Shown: positions 1 through 8,629, counted from the first letter of the stretch. The stretch: 35,282 bases of DNA from Phocaeicola plebeius (GCF_003437535.1 NZ_QSQT01000031.1:1-35282); one strand, 5' to 3'. Notes: a model not told the origin generated them from the sequence alone. Made by a program: numbers and translations.

Positions 1-11
1 TTTACGCATGT

Positions 12-42
12 TACTAAATAAATTGTGTCAACTTATTTAGTA
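12..42. repeat. 10-bp perfect inverted repeat
   Basis: TACTAAATAA at 12-21 pairs with TTATTTAGTA at 33-42 across an 11-nt loop. It lies downstream of the minus-strand flavin protein gene that ends at 120, so it may form part of a 3' hairpin. There is no clear T-run in either direction, so a terminator role is only a guess. Confidence 0.5.
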
Positions 43-59
43 CACTACAGTTTCAAATC

Positions 60-75
60 AAACGTAAAGGCGTTT
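60..75. repeat. solo 16-nt palindromic unit of the 22-bp array family
   Basis: AAACGTAAAGGCGTTT is identical to the fourth unit of the array at 26088-26213. The 16-mer 22 bp upstream (38-53) matches the family weakly, and the one 22 bp downstream (82-97) does not match convincingly. It may therefore be an eroded array or a single copy. Like the two full arrays it lies just past the 3' end of a gene (stop at 120, minus strand). Confidence 0.65.
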
Positions 76-119
76 TTAAAAAGCGTTCAAAGCTCCTTCA
101 AAATGTCATAAAAACAAGA

Positions 120-611
120 TTAGAATCCCATATTCTTGCATTTTCCGCTGACTTTCTGAATATCCAGGCGGATAATCTCCGTGCGGTGGAAAGACTTGTT
201 GGCATACTCGATGCCCTGCATCTTATGCTCTGGGCAATATTTGGAAATCAACAGCGAGAGGGCAGACATCCGCTCTGCTTCGTGCAAACTGTGATGTGCC
301 GTACATTGCAGCACAATGCTTTCATACCCCGTAGTAAACTTGTCGGGAATGACCTTACTGCGACCGGTGACACAGAAAGACACGTTAGGGCAGGCGTCAA
401 TGCAACGCAATTTACGCCCCACCGGTGCACAATGAATGTAAATGGAGTTGCCACGGTCCCACACATAGTTGATTGGAATACCGTATGCACCGTCTCCCTC
501 TTCAGTCCGCATGGACAGGATACCGAATTCGCCTTCCTTTAATATCTCAAATGCACGTGCTTCATCGAGCAGGCGGTCCTGTCGGCGTACGTCTTGGTTC
601 GTATATTCCAT
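120..611 (-). CDS. pyridoxamine 5'-phosphate oxidase-like flavin protein (Nim-like family)
   Basis: This 163-residue protein has the layout of the small split-barrel flavin-binding family that includes the 5-nitroimidazole reductases (NimA-type). A short N-terminal helix containing RRQDR is followed by a beta-barrel segment (EFGILSM, then YGIPINYVWD, IYIHCAPVGRK). The stretch ending HCAPVGRKL is a typical FMN-contact region. Length fits the family. It likely binds FMN or a related cofactor and acts as a cytosolic oxidoreductase, but the substrate cannot be read from sequence. It starts 12 nt after the upstream alcohol dehydrogenase gene ends and is probably co-transcribed with it. A role in nitroimidazole resistance is not implied, since chromosomal relatives are common in anaerobes and most have no known role. 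Confidence 0.8.
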   Translation of the reverse strand: MEYTNQDVRRQDRLLDEARAFEILKEGEFGILSMRTEEGDGAYGIPINYVWDRGNSIYIHCAPVGRKLRCIDACPNVSFCVTGRSKVIPDKFTTGYESIVLQCTAHHSLHEAERMSALSLLISKYCPEHKMQGIEYANKSFHRTEIIRLDIQKVSGKCKNMGF

Positions 612-623
612 AATAACAATTCT

Positions 624-1799
624 TTATTGGTTGGCCAGTTCATAGATTTCACGGGTAGCCTGTGCATTCAGACGGACATAATTCCCTACGTATTCACCCT
701 TGTTTTCATGCAGTTTCTTTACCAATAAATCGATATCAGGATGTTCGATGCCCAGTTCCTTGAAGGTGACAGGCATACCGATGGCATGGAAGAAGGATTT
801 CAGACGGGTTACACCTTCCAGCGCCATGGCTTTCTTGTCGTCCGATTCGGGCACGTCCCACACCTGATGAGCATACTGTGCTACCTTACCCACGTTATGG
901 CTGGCCATGTAGGTTAACCAGGCAGGGAAAATAACGGCTAATCCGGCTCCGTGCGTCACATCGTACACGGCACTCACTTCGTGTTCCATAAAGTGAGAAG
1001 CCCAGTCCTCTACGGCTCCCACGCCGCAGGTACCGTTGTGTGCGATGGTACCGGCCCACATCAGGTTGGCACGGGCTCCGTAATTTTCCGGCTCCTTCAT
1101 TACCCGAAGGGCTTCCGTGATAATGGCCTTGAGTGTTCCCTCACACATACGGTCGGGCACCTCCTGATCTTCTGTATTGGTGAAATAGCGTTCCATGATG
1201 TGTGCCATCATGTCGGTCACCCCGCAAGCTGTTTGCCAGGCGGGGAGGGTATAGGTCAGTTCCGGGTTCATCACAGCAAACGTAGGACGCAACAACCCGT
1301 GCGTGCGGACACTCAGTTTCTTCAGTCCGTCCAGTTTCGTGATGACCGTATTACCAGAGCCTTCACTTCCAGCCGCAGGAATAGTCAGGACAACACCCAG
1401 TGGAATGGCTTTTTCAGGCACTACCTTATTCATATAGAAATCCCAGAAATCGCCTTCGTAAGGGATACCCATTGCAATGGCTTTGGCTGTATCGATAACC
1501 GAACCGCCTCCCACCGGAAGCAGAAAGTCGATTCCTTCGCGACGTCCCAGCTCGATACCTTCGTACACTTTCGGGTCGGTGGGATTGGGCTGAATGCCTC
1601 CCAGTTCCACATGAGCAATGCCTGCTTCGTCGAGGTATTTTTTTACTTTATCGAGTAGTCCGCTGCGCACTACGGAACCTCCTCCATATACAATCATCAC
1701 TTTCGTACCTTTATATTTCTTCACCAGCTCGGCAGTCTGGCTCTCTGTTCCTTTTCCGAATACGAATTCGGTAGGACTGTAAAAAGCGAAGTTATTCAT
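624..1799 (-). CDS. iron-dependent alcohol dehydrogenase (YqhD/butanol dehydrogenase type)
   Basis: A 391-residue group III alcohol dehydrogenase, full length for the YqhD/BdhA branch. The N-terminal Rossmann-like half carries KVMIVYGGGSV and the dinucleotide-binding PVGGGSVIDTAKA. The C-terminal helical half carries the metal-ligand region: DMMAHIMERYF supplies an Asp and a His, and the WASHFMEHE and VTHGAGLAV segments supply further His residues. It should reduce aldehydes to alcohols with NAD(P)H in the cytosol, which helps redox balance or aldehyde removal. Substrate preference is unknown. It is first in a probable two-gene minus-strand operon with the Nim-like gene 12 nt downstream. It is divergent from formate-THF ligase, with about 90 bp between the starts. 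Confidence 0.9.
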   Translation of the reverse strand: MNNFAFYSPTEFVFGKGTESQTAELVKKYKGTKVMIVYGGGSVVRSGLLDKVKKYLDEAGIAHVELGGIQPNPTDPKVYEGIELGRREGIDFLLPVGGGSVIDTAKAIAMGIPYEGDFWDFYMNKVVPEKAIPLGVVLTIPAAGSEGSGNTVITKLDGLKKLSVRTHGLLRPTFAVMNPELTYTLPAWQTACGVTDMMAHIMERYFTNTEDQEVPDRMCEGTLKAIITEALRVMKEPENYGARANLMWAGTIAHNGTCGVGAVEDWASHFMEHEVSAVYDVTHGAGLAVIFPAWLTYMASHNVGKVAQYAHQVWDVPESDDKKAMALEGVTRLKSFFHAIGMPVTFKELGIEHPDIDLLVKKLHENKGEYVGNYVRLNAQATREIYELANQ

Positions 1800-1835
1800 A
1801 TCTATTATAAATTATAGGGTTTACATGTAGTACGA

Positions 1836-1843
1836 CAAAGTTA
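1836..1843 (-). promoter_or_regulatory. candidate -7 box for the alcohol dehydrogenase operon
   Basis: On the minus strand this reads TAACTTTG, a match to the Bacteroides sigma-70 -7 consensus TAnnTTTG, 37 nt before the start codon at 1799. No TTTG -33 element is evident at the usual spacing. Confidence 0.45.
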
Positions 1844-1856
1844 CGGAATTTCTTTG

Positions 1857-1864
1857 TATCTTTG
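1857..1864 (+). promoter_or_regulatory. candidate -7 box for formate-THF ligase
   Basis: TATCTTTG matches TAnnTTTG and lies 24 nt before the ATG at 1889. This placement argues against the in-frame TTG at 1862 as start, because that codon would lie inside the promoter. Confidence 0.6.
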
Positions 1865-1888
1865 CGTCACAATAAAAAAATTGAACCT

Positions 1889-3556
1889 ATGAAATCAGAT
1901 ATTGAAATAGCTCGCAGTATCGAGCTGACAAAAATCAAGCAGATTGCCCGCGAGTATGGTATTCCCGTAGAAGAAATCTCTAACTACGGACGCTACATTG
2001 CTAAAGTTCCCGAAACATTGATCGATGAAGAAAAGGTGAAAAAGAGTAACCTGATTCTGGTAACGGCCATCACACCGACTAAAGCCGGTATCGGAAAGAC
2101 TACCGTATCTATCGGTCTGGCGCTGGGACTGAACAAAATTGGAAAGAAAGCCTTCTGTGCCTTGCGCGAACCATCACTTGGTCCTTGCTTCGGTATGAAG
2201 GGTGGAGCTGCCGGAGGTGGCTATGCACAGGTGCTTCCGATGGACAAAATCAACCTGCACTTTACAGGTGACTTCCACGCCATCACTTCGGCCCACAACA
2301 TGATTACGGCCTTGCTCGATAACTATATGTACCAGAACAAGGACAATGGTTTTGCCATGAAAGAGGTACTTTGGAACCGTGTGCTCGACGTGAACGACCG
2401 TGGCTTGCGCTACATCGTTACCGGACTGGGAGGAAAGACCAACGGTATTACCCGTGAATCGGGATTCGACATCACACCGGCATCGGAAATCATGGCTATC
2501 CTCTGTCTGGCAAGAGATGAAGACGATTTGCGTCGCCGCATCGAAAACATTCTGTTAGGATTCACCATCGACAACAAGCCTTTCACAGTGAAAGACTTAG
2601 GAGTAGCTGGAGCGATTACGGTATTGCTGAAAGATGCCTTGTCGCCTAACCTGGTACAGACTACGGAACATACACCGGCCTTCGTACACGGTGGTCCGTT
2701 TGCCAACATCGCACACGGATGTAACTCAGTACTGGCTACCAAACTGGCGATGACTTTCGGTGACTATGTCGTAACAGAAGCCGGATTCGGTGCCGACTTG
2801 GGTGCAGAGAAGTTCTACAACATCAAATGCCGCAAAGCCGGACTTCAGCCGAAATTGACCATCATCGTGGCTACAGCTCAGGGATTGAAGATGCACGGCG
2901 GGGTAGATGTAGACAAAATCAAGGAACCGAACATGGACGGTTTGAAGGAAGGTGTAAAGAACCTCGATAAGCACATCGAAAACCTCCAGTCATTTGGACA
3001 GACCGTGGTAGTTGCTTTCAACCGTTATGCTAACGATACCGATGAGGAACTTGACTTCGTACGTCAGCACTGTGAAGAAATGGGCGTAGGCTTTGCCATC
3101 AACAACGCGTTTATGGAAGGCGGAGACGGTGCCATCGAACTGGCTAACCTAGTAGTAAACACCATCGAAAACAATCCGTCACAGCCGTTGACCTTCACTT
3201 ACGACGAAACTGACTCAGTGGAAGAGAAAGTCACCAAGATTGCCTGCGAATTGTATGGTGCCAAACAAGTTTTGTTCGGTCCGGCTGCCCGCAAGAAGAT
3301 TCAGATGATAAAAGACCTGGGATACACCAACTTCCCTGTCTGCATAGCCAAGACACAGTATTCATTCTCTACCGACCCGAAACTTTATGGGGTGGCTTCC
3401 GGCTTCAACTTTGCCGTGCGCGACATCGTCATCAATGCAGGTGCAGAAATGCTGGTAGTAGTGGCTGGTGAAATGATGCGTATGCCGGGATTGCCGAAAG
3501 AACCGCAGGCATTGCACATTGACATTGTAAACGGAGAAATAGAAGGATTGTCATAA
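1889..3556 (+). CDS. fhs: formate--tetrahydrofolate ligase
   Basis: A 555-residue protein, full length for this family. It makes 10-formyl-tetrahydrofolate from formate, tetrahydrofolate and ATP in the cytosol, feeding one-carbon units to purine synthesis. The ATP-binding P-loop is visible near residues 60-80 as [11 protein letters not shown], followed by [19 protein letters not shown] and the conserved HFTGDFHAI segment. The ATG at 1889 was chosen because a TAnnTTTG box sits at 1857-1864 and the family normally begins near MKSDIEIA. The next gene starts 4 nt after the stop, so the two are almost certainly co-transcribed. Confidence 0.96.
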   Translation: MKSDIEIARSIELTKIKQIAREYGIPVEEISNYGRYIAKVPETLIDEEKVKKSNLILVTAITPTKAGIGKTTVSIGLALGLNKIGKKAFCALREPSLGPCFGMKGGAAGGGYAQVLPMDKINLHFTGDFHAITSAHNMITALLDNYMYQNKDNGFAMKEVLWNRVLDVNDRGLRYIVTGLGGKTNGITRESGFDITPASEIMAILCLARDEDDLRRRIENILLGFTIDNKPFTVKDLGVAGAITVLLKDALSPNLVQTTEHTPAFVHGGPFANIAHGCNSVLATKLAMTFGDYVVTEAGFGADLGAEKFYNIKCRKAGLQPKLTIIVATAQGLKMHGGVDVDKIKEPNMDGLKEGVKNLDKHIENLQSFGQTVVVAFNRYANDTDEELDFVRQHCEEMGVGFAINNAFMEGGDGAIELANLVVNTIENNPSQPLTFTYDETDSVEEKVTKIACELYGAKQVLFGPAARKKIQMIKDLGYTNFPVCIAKTQYSFSTDPKLYGVASGFNFAVRDIVINAGAEMLVVVAGEMMRMPGLPKEPQALHIDIVNGEIEGLS

Positions 3557-3560
3557 GCAG

Positions 3561-4883
3561 ATGAAGCCACAGTTTCTTGTCGGAGCCATGATGCCTGGAA
3601 GCGGGCAGACCCTCGTTGCTTTGGGACTGATGCGTGCGTTGCGTCAACGTAACCTGCGTGTACAGTCTTTCAAATGCGGACCTGAACTGGCAGACCTTCG
3701 CTATCATGCGCTGGCTGCCGACCGTGAACCGGTAAGTCTGGACACCTGGCTGAGCTCACGCAGCCACCTGCAAACCGTCTACAATCGTTATGGAGAGAAG
3801 TCCGACGTGTGCGTGGTAGAAGGACGGGCAGGTTTGTTCGACGGATTCCGGAAAACGCAGGGAAGCAGCGCCGAAATGGCCCGACTGATGAAAATTCCTG
3901 TGGTAATGGTGGTGAGTGCACGCAATGCGGGCTATTCCACCGCTGCCATGCTGTATGGCTTCAAACACTTCAATACAGAACTGAAAATAGCCGGAGTAAT
4001 TTTCAATCAGGTCACTTCGGCTGCGCAATACGGTTTCCTGCGCGAAACCTGTGCCGAGGCCGGGGTGGAATGCTTAGGCTATCTCCCTTATCTGGAGGAA
4101 ACAGGCCTTCCACCTCGTCATCAGGCACTGACACTTCCTGCAAGGAAGAGTCTTGACCAACTTCTCAATCAAGTGGCGGAACAACTGGCACAGCATGTAG
4201 ACATTGACAAATTGCTGAACCTTTCCACCCGTATTTTCCCTTGTACCTATTCACTTCCTTACATTTCCGAGACAGAAACGGATATATGGACCGACAAGCG
4301 TAAACAGCGAATCGCCTTGGCTTCTGACCCAGCTTTTCCTTTTGCATATCGCCAGAGCATAGACAAGACAAAGGGAGACATCACACGTTTTAGTCCGGTA
4401 TATGGCAGTGAACTTCCCGAAGCGGACATCGTATATCTGCCTGGAGGCTATCCGGAATTGTTTGCCCGTCAGCTGCATCGTCGGAAACGCTTAATGGAGC
4501 AGTTGCGCGAATACGTAGAGAAAGGAGGAAAACTGCTGGCAGAAGGAGGGGGAATGGCCTTGCTAGGACAGACGCTGACCGCGCGCCCCGGAGGTACAGC
4601 CTACGAAATGGCGGGAATTCTGCCTTATTCAGTCATTGTGAAAGATAACCGTCCGTGCAGCGGATACCGTCAGACACATTATCGCGACTTATGTCTGAAA
4701 GGATATGAGTACCGTTACTTTGACATTGTTCCTACGGAAGAAGCAGCTTCACTGCAAACGCCAGTCTGTAATTTAAAAGGTGGAGAAGTATCGGGATCAT
4801 TTTTCTTCCGCTATAAAAACTGTATAGCCACCTCCGTACATCACTATTGGGGAGAAACCGGATTATATAAGCTTTGGGAATAG
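3561..4883 (+). CDS. cobyrinate a,c-diamide synthase homologue with altered catalytic residues
   Basis: This 440-residue protein follows the CbiA/CobB plan: an N-terminal dethiobiotin-synthetase-like ATPase domain (about 1-190) and a C-terminal class I glutaminase-like domain (about 245-435). Family landmarks include GLMRALRQRNLRVQSFKCGP, RYHALAADREPVSLDTWL, VVEGRAGLFDG and YLPGGYPELFARQL. Two positions depart from the active enzyme. The P-loop reads GAMMPGSGQT, with Gln16 where Lys is normal. The glutaminase motif, normally ECGG, reads EGGG, with Gly329 replacing the catalytic Cys. The late His-rich segment TSVHHYWGE remains. Glutamine-dependent amidation therefore looks unlikely; ammonia use or another role is possible. 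No other cobalamin gene is in the window. It sits 4 nt after fhs. Confidence 0.85.
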   Translation: MKPQFLVGAMMPGSGQTLVALGLMRALRQRNLRVQSFKCGPELADLRYHALAADREPVSLDTWLSSRSHLQTVYNRYGEKSDVCVVEGRAGLFDGFRKTQGSSAEMARLMKIPVVMVVSARNAGYSTAAMLYGFKHFNTELKIAGVIFNQVTSAAQYGFLRETCAEAGVECLGYLPYLEETGLPPRHQALTLPARKSLDQLLNQVAEQLAQHVDIDKLLNLSTRIFPCTYSLPYISETETDIWTDKRKQRIALASDPAFPFAYRQSIDKTKGDITRFSPVYGSELPEADIVYLPGGYPELFARQLHRRKRLMEQLREYVEKGGKLLAEGGGMALLGQTLTARPGGTAYEMAGILPYSVIVKDNRPCSGYRQTHYRDLCLKGYEYRYFDIVPTEEAASLQTPVCNLKGGEVSGSFFFRYKNCIATSVHHYWGETGLYKLWE

Positions 4884-4956
4884 CTGGAGAAAGGAATTTT
4901 TCTATTTTCTGCACGAAAAAAATCAGAGAAAACGGACGATTCTAAAAAATAAATTC

Positions 4957-4964
4957 TATATTTG
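4957..4964 (+). promoter_or_regulatory. candidate -7 box for tRNA-Gly
   Basis: TATATTTG matches TAnnTTTG and ends 13 nt before the mature tRNA 5' end, as expected for a tRNA promoter. No -33 TTTG is seen. Confidence 0.6.
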
Positions 4965-4977
4965 CATCACCAAAGTC

Positions 4978-5050
4978 GCGGCAGTAGCTCAGTTGGTAGA
5001 GCATCAGCTTCCCAAGCTGAGGGTCACGGGTTCGAGTCCCGCTTGCCGCT
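4978..5050 (+). tRNA. tRNA-Gly (anticodon CCC)
   Basis: A full cloverleaf can be drawn. The acceptor stem pairs GCGGCAG with TTGCCGC (last pair G-U), the anticodon stem TCAGC/GCTGA holds loop TTCCCAA with anticodon CCC, and the T-loop is TTCGAGT. The outer T-stem pair is an A-C mismatch. The discriminator base is T and CCA is not encoded. It reads GGG codons. Confidence 0.95.
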
Positions 5051-5060
5051 CCTCAGTATT

Positions 5061-5107
5061 TAAAGGTTAATATTCTGATAATGAAGAGTATTAGCCTTTA
5101 TTTTTTA
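5061..5107 (+). terminator. intrinsic terminator after tRNA-Gly
   Basis: TAAAGGTTAATATTCT (5061-5076) pairs with AGAGTATTAGCCTTTA (5085-5100) over 16 bp with two G-U pairs and an 8-nt loop. A run of six T follows directly. Confidence 0.85.
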
Positions 5108-5145
5108 TAAAGTTCTCTATAAATTCATAGATAAAAAAAGGATAT

Positions 5146-5186
5146 AAACCTCACTTTTGAGGTTTTGTGCGTATCTTTTGCGTATC
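5146..5186. repeat. short hairpin plus two TGCGTATC direct repeats
   Basis: AAACCTC (5146-5152) pairs with GAGGTTT (5159-5165). Immediately after it, TGCGTATC occurs at 5168-5175 and 5179-5186, an 11-bp period. This lies between tRNA-Gly and the GIY-YIG gene. It could be a protein-binding site or a trace of past integration next to the tRNA, but no integrase or second attachment site is visible. Confidence 0.45.
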
Positions 5187-5229
5187 CTAAAATTTTTAAT
5201 CTACATGGATATATTAAAAACCGGTAAAG

Positions 5230-5784
5230 ATGAATCATATATTATCCGATTTTCTATCAGACACATGCAACAGTCTGGAAAACCTGCGCAGAAATAACGT
5301 CTATAAAGAATTCTATTATCATATCAAGTGTGAGAATTTGGAAGACTTTCTGAGTAAAGACATCACCCAATCCGTCCAATATCAAAATTTATTTCAGGAT
5401 TTGATGCAAATAAAGGGACCTGTACTATATTGGTATGAAATTACATCTTCCCACTCTAACAATGACATAATCAGGGCCTTAAAAGAGTATAAGCAGAAAA
5501 GACAAAGAGTTACTCCCGTCATCTACAAAAACTATAACAGACGCACAAACATTTTATACGTAGGAAAATGCAAAGAAAATTTCTGGGGACGAGTAATGCA
5601 GCACTTAGGATACTATAAAACACCTACTACACAGGGGCTCCAGCTCTTTCACTGGGCAAAGGAGCTACGACTGGAAGTCAGATTAAATGCCCTGGAATTT
5701 GCGTCTGACATGAAAGACATTATGCCTGTGATAGAATTATTCTTTGCCAAACAATTGCAACCGTTAGTCGGCAGACATACTTGA
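5230..5784 (+). CDS. GIY-YIG nuclease-fold protein with a long insertion
   Basis: A 184-residue protein not assignable to a named family. The second half matches the GIY-YIG plan. GPVLYWYEI (about 63-71) gives the GIY strand with Tyr67. NILYVGK gives the YIG strand with Tyr110. GRVMQHL gives the helix with Arg121 and His125. VIELFFAKQLQPLVG gives Glu169, the usual metal-binding position. About 40 residues separate the two motif strands, where about 10 are usual, and residues 1-60 form an unrecognised N-terminal region. The key residues are present, so DNA or RNA cleavage is plausible but unproven. No methylase or other restriction partner is adjacent. It stands alone between tRNA-Gly and rho and is more AT-rich than its neighbours. 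Confidence 0.65.
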   Translation: MNHILSDFLSDTCNSLENLRRNNVYKEFYYHIKCENLEDFLSKDITQSVQYQNLFQDLMQIKGPVLYWYEITSSHSNNDIIRALKEYKQKRQRVTPVIYKNYNRRTNILYVGKCKENFWGRVMQHLGYYKTPTTQGLQLFHWAKELRLEVRLNALEFASDMKDIMPVIELFFAKQLQPLVGRHT

Positions 5785-5848
5785 GATTGCCAGTCGCGGA
5801 TAATCTTTAAAGTGAGTTATTTTCTTTCACTCAGAGATATAAATCATA

Positions 5849-5898
5849 AGAAAAGCAGGAAGAAACCCCACTCATGGATTTTCTCCCTGCTTTTCTTT
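5849..5898. terminator. hairpin between convergent GIY-YIG and rho genes
   Basis: AGAAAAGCAGG (5849-5859) pairs with CCTGCTTTTCT (5886-5896) around a 26-nt loop. It sits between two convergent stop codons (5784 and 5920) and could terminate both transcripts. The flanking T-rich stretches are short. Confidence 0.6.
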
Positions 5899-5917
5899 AT
5901 GTAAATGCGATATTCTT

Positions 5918-7945
5918 TTAAGAGTTCATACTCATCAGGAACTCTTCGTTGTCTTTTGTCTTCTCCAAACGGTCTTTCACGAAATCCATTGCTTCGATAG
6001 GATTCATGTCCGACAAGTATTTGCGGAGGATCCACATACGGTCGAGCGTAGTCTTGTCAAGCAACAAGTCGTCGCGACGAGTACTTGAAGCCACGATGTT
6101 TACGGCCGGGAAGATACGCTTGTTGCTCAGGTTGCGATCCAGCTGCAACTCCATGTTACCTGTTCCCTTGAATTCTTCGAAGATGACTTCGTCCATCTTA
6201 GAACCCGTATCAATCAATGCAGTAGCCACAATTGTCAGTGAACCTCCACCTTCAATGTTACGTGCCGCACCGAAGAAGCGTTTAGGTTTATGCAACGCAT
6301 TGGCATCCACACCACCGGAAAGTACCTTACCTGATGCCGGAGAAACCGTATTGTAGGCACGAGCCAGACGAGTGATAGAGTCCAAGAAGATAACTACATC
6401 GTGTCCGCATTCTACCATACGTTTGGCTTTTTCCAGCACGATGCCGGCTATCTTCACGTGACGTTCCGCCGGTTCGTCAAAAGTAGAAGCGATGACTTCA
6501 GCTTTTACGCTGCGAGCCATGTCGGTTACTTCTTCCGGACGTTCATCGATGAGCAACATAATCATATACACTTCCGGATGATTGGCTGCAATGGCATTGG
6601 CAATATCCTTCATCAAGATAGTCTTACCAGTCTTAGGCTGCGCCACAATCAGTGCACGCTGTCCTTTTCCGATAGGAGCAAACAAATCAACTACACGAGC
6701 CGACAGGTTGTCGTTATATCCTTTGCACAATTTGAATTTTTCATCGGGGAAGAGCGGAGTAAGGTGATCAAACGGAATACGGTCGCGTACCAAAGCCGGA
6801 TCGAGTCCGTTAATTTTAGAAACCTTTACCAGCGGAAAATATTTTTCGCCTTCTTTAGGCGGACGGATAGTACCTTCTACCACGTCACCGGTTTTCAAGC
6901 CGAGCAGCTTAATCTGCGACTGTGACACATAAATGTCATCGGGTGAAGAAAGATAGTTGTAATCTGAAGAGCGGAGGAAGCCATATCCGTCGGGCATGAT
7001 TTCCAGTACGCCGGTACCTTGAAGAATATCATCAAAATCGTAGACTTTTTCTACCGGTTTGGGAGCTGGTGCCGGAGCATTATTAGCAGGAGTTTCGGTA
7101 GAAGGAGAAGAGGGTTGCTCTGGCGCGTTCTGGTTGGCAGCAGGCTGCGGATTGTTGTCCTTTCCCTGATTATTGTTATTGTTGTTATTAGGACGATTGT
7201 TGCGATTATTCTGACGAGCCTGACGCTGCTGATTTTTCTGTTTCGATTCTTTAGCCGGCATTACAGGCGCCTCCATTTTGGTAGCCTCAAATTTACCCAG
7301 CAGCTCAGAAGGTATTTCAAATTTCTCTGACGGAAGATCTTCGATAGGAATGAAATCGTTATTATTCAAGTCGAGCGGTGGAAGTTCCATGTCGTCATCA
7401 TCGATGGGAAGCGGAGCCGGTTTAGCAGCAATCTCAGCGGGTTTATTTTCAGCGGCTTCCTGTGCTTCTTTTGCCAGAGTAGATTTATTTTTCGAACCCG
7501 GCTTACGTCCACGCTTGGCTTTAGGCTTTTCTTCAGTGGCAGGAGCAGCAGCAACTTCCGGCTGAGCTGTTTTTTCTGCAACCGGTGCCACGATTTCCTC
7601 TTTTTCTGTCGGTGCAGGAATTTCCTTGAACAAAGGAGTCGGTGCTGGAAGGGTAGGAGTATTGGCCTCCAGCTTCTGTGCTTTGTCTTTGGTAGCCGTG
7701 TATACTTTGTCCCCTTCTTTCTTTATACTGATGCGCGAGCGCTTACGTGGCTGTCCTTCCTTGCGTTCTTCGTTGTTTTGCTGTGCGGCCACTTTTTTTG
7801 TCGCACCGACAATTGCCTGCTCATCCAGGATACGATACACCAGCTCTTCTTTTTTCAGTGAATCGACCTTTTTCAGACCCAACTCTTTGGCAATCTGCTG
7901 CAATTCAGACAAATTTTTGTCGTTTAATTGAATGATATTGTACAT
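5918..7945 (-). CDS. rho: transcription termination factor Rho with large disordered insertion
   Basis: Rho is the hexameric RNA helicase that ends untranslated transcripts. The protein is 675 residues, against about 420 for E. coli Rho. The Rho N-terminal helical domain occupies about 1-45. A low-complexity region (about 50-300) follows, with Lys/Glu/Pro/Ala-rich tracts, an [12 protein letters not shown] basic patch and an Asn-rich run near 240-270. The cold-shock-like RNA-binding domain (about 310-375) and the ATPase core come next, with P-loop AQPKTGKT (Lys441), Walker [11 protein letters not shown] and the [20 protein letters not shown] region. Published work on Bacteroides thetaiotaomicron Rho ties such a disordered region to phase separation and gut fitness. 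The ATG at 7945 was chosen because [12 protein letters not shown] begins the Rho-N fold and a longer reading adds 14 unrelated residues. Confidence 0.97.
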   Translation of the reverse strand: MYNIIQLNDKNLSELQQIAKELGLKKVDSLKKEELVYRILDEQAIVGATKKVAAQQNNEERKEGQPRKRSRISIKKEGDKVYTATKDKAQKLEANTPTLPAPTPLFKEIPAPTEKEEIVAPVAEKTAQPEVAAAPATEEKPKAKRGRKPGSKNKSTLAKEAQEAAENKPAEIAAKPAPLPIDDDDMELPPLDLNNNDFIPIEDLPSEKFEIPSELLGKFEATKMEAPVMPAKESKQKNQQRQARQNNRNNRPNNNNNNNQGKDNNPQPAANQNAPEQPSSPSTETPANNAPAPAPKPVEKVYDFDDILQGTGVLEIMPDGYGFLRSSDYNYLSSPDDIYVSQSQIKLLGLKTGDVVEGTIRPPKEGEKYFPLVKVSKINGLDPALVRDRIPFDHLTPLFPDEKFKLCKGYNDNLSARVVDLFAPIGKGQRALIVAQPKTGKTILMKDIANAIAANHPEVYMIMLLIDERPEEVTDMARSVKAEVIASTFDEPAERHVKIAGIVLEKAKRMVECGHDVVIFLDSITRLARAYNTVSPASGKVLSGGVDANALHKPKRFFGAARNIEGGGSLTIVATALIDTGSKMDEVIFEEFKGTGNMELQLDRNLSNKRIFPAVNIVASSTRRDDLLLDKTTLDRMWILRKYLSDMNPIEAMDFVKDRLEKTKDNEEFLMSMNS

Positions 7946-8115
7946 AAATAGGTTAAATGAATTATTAATATTGGGTGTGTGAAGCATGACAAACCGTTCA
8001 GAGGTCTCTTTCCTCTTTCACACATTTGAATTATCAATGATTTTTGATTGTTTTTTATTGAATTCGGATTGGATACGAAGACGTTTCCAAATACCTTTTT
8101 GCATTATTGCGAGTA

Positions 8116-8123
8116 CAAAAGTA
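8116..8123 (-). promoter_or_regulatory. candidate -7 box for rho
   Basis: The minus strand reads TACTTTTG, matching TAnnTTTG. It predicts a leader of about 165 nt before the rho start at 7945, long enough for leader-based autoregulation as known for E. coli rho, although nothing in the sequence proves that. The stretch 7946-8242 holds only this box, a GTGTTT/AAACAC inverted repeat at 8125-8144 and the ridA promoter area. I see no gene there. Confidence 0.5.
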
Positions 8124-8198
8124 AGTGTTTTTTGTTATAAACACGAATAAATGCGGACTTTTTTTACAGTTTCTGTCCACGGATTAAAAGAATTGTGC

Positions 8199-8206
8199 TA
8201 ATTTAG
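8199..8206 (+). promoter_or_regulatory. weak candidate -7 box for ridA
   Basis: TAATTTAG is one mismatch from TAnnTTTG and lies 37 nt before the ridA start codon. No -33 element is apparent. Confidence 0.3.
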
Positions 8207-8242
8207 CGTTGAAAATACAATTTAATTGACACATTAACGCTT

Positions 8243-8620
8243 ATGAAAAAAGTAATTTTTACAGAAAAGGCTCCTGCTGCCATCGGTCCTTACAACCAGG
8301 CAGTAGAAGTAAACGGCATGGTATTCTTGTCAGGCCAGATTCCGGTAAATCCGGCTACAGGCGAAGTGGTAGAAGGTGGAATCACTGAACAGACTACTCA
8401 GGTATTCGAAAATATCAAGAATGTACTTGCTGAAGCCGGACTGACAACTGCCAACGTGGTAAAAACCACTGTGTTCCTGGCAGATATGGCGCTGTTCGGT
8501 GAAATGAATGCCGTATATGCCAAGTATTTCGAAGGCGATTACCCTGCTCGCTCTGCGGTAGCTGTCAAAGCTTTGCCGAAAGGAGTGCTGGTAGAAATTG
8601 AAAGTATTGCGGTAAGATAA
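8243..8620 (+). CDS. ridA: RidA family reactive intermediate deaminase
   Basis: A 125-residue protein with the whole RidA/YjgF fold: KAPAAIGPYNQAV near the start, MVFLSGQIPVNPATGE, then the active-site area YPARSAVAVKALPKG with its conserved Arg, and the closing VEIESIAV strand. RidA trimers hydrolyse reactive enamine/imine intermediates released by PLP enzymes such as threonine dehydratase, protecting other PLP enzymes. It is cytosolic. A strong hairpin follows the stop, so the gene is probably transcribed alone or only partly with what follows. Confidence 0.95.
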   Translation: MKKVIFTEKAPAAIGPYNQAVEVNGMVFLSGQIPVNPATGEVVEGGITEQTTQVFENIKNVLAEAGLTTANVVKTTVFLADMALFGEMNAVYAKYFEGDYPARSAVAVKALPKGVLVEIESIAVR

Positions 8621-8629
8621 CCGTAACAA

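Noticed and set aside
120..611. Acquired nitroimidazole-resistance nim gene
   Set aside because: There is no insertion sequence or IS-borne promoter upstream. The gene sits in an operon with an alcohol dehydrogenase, as a chromosomal relative would.
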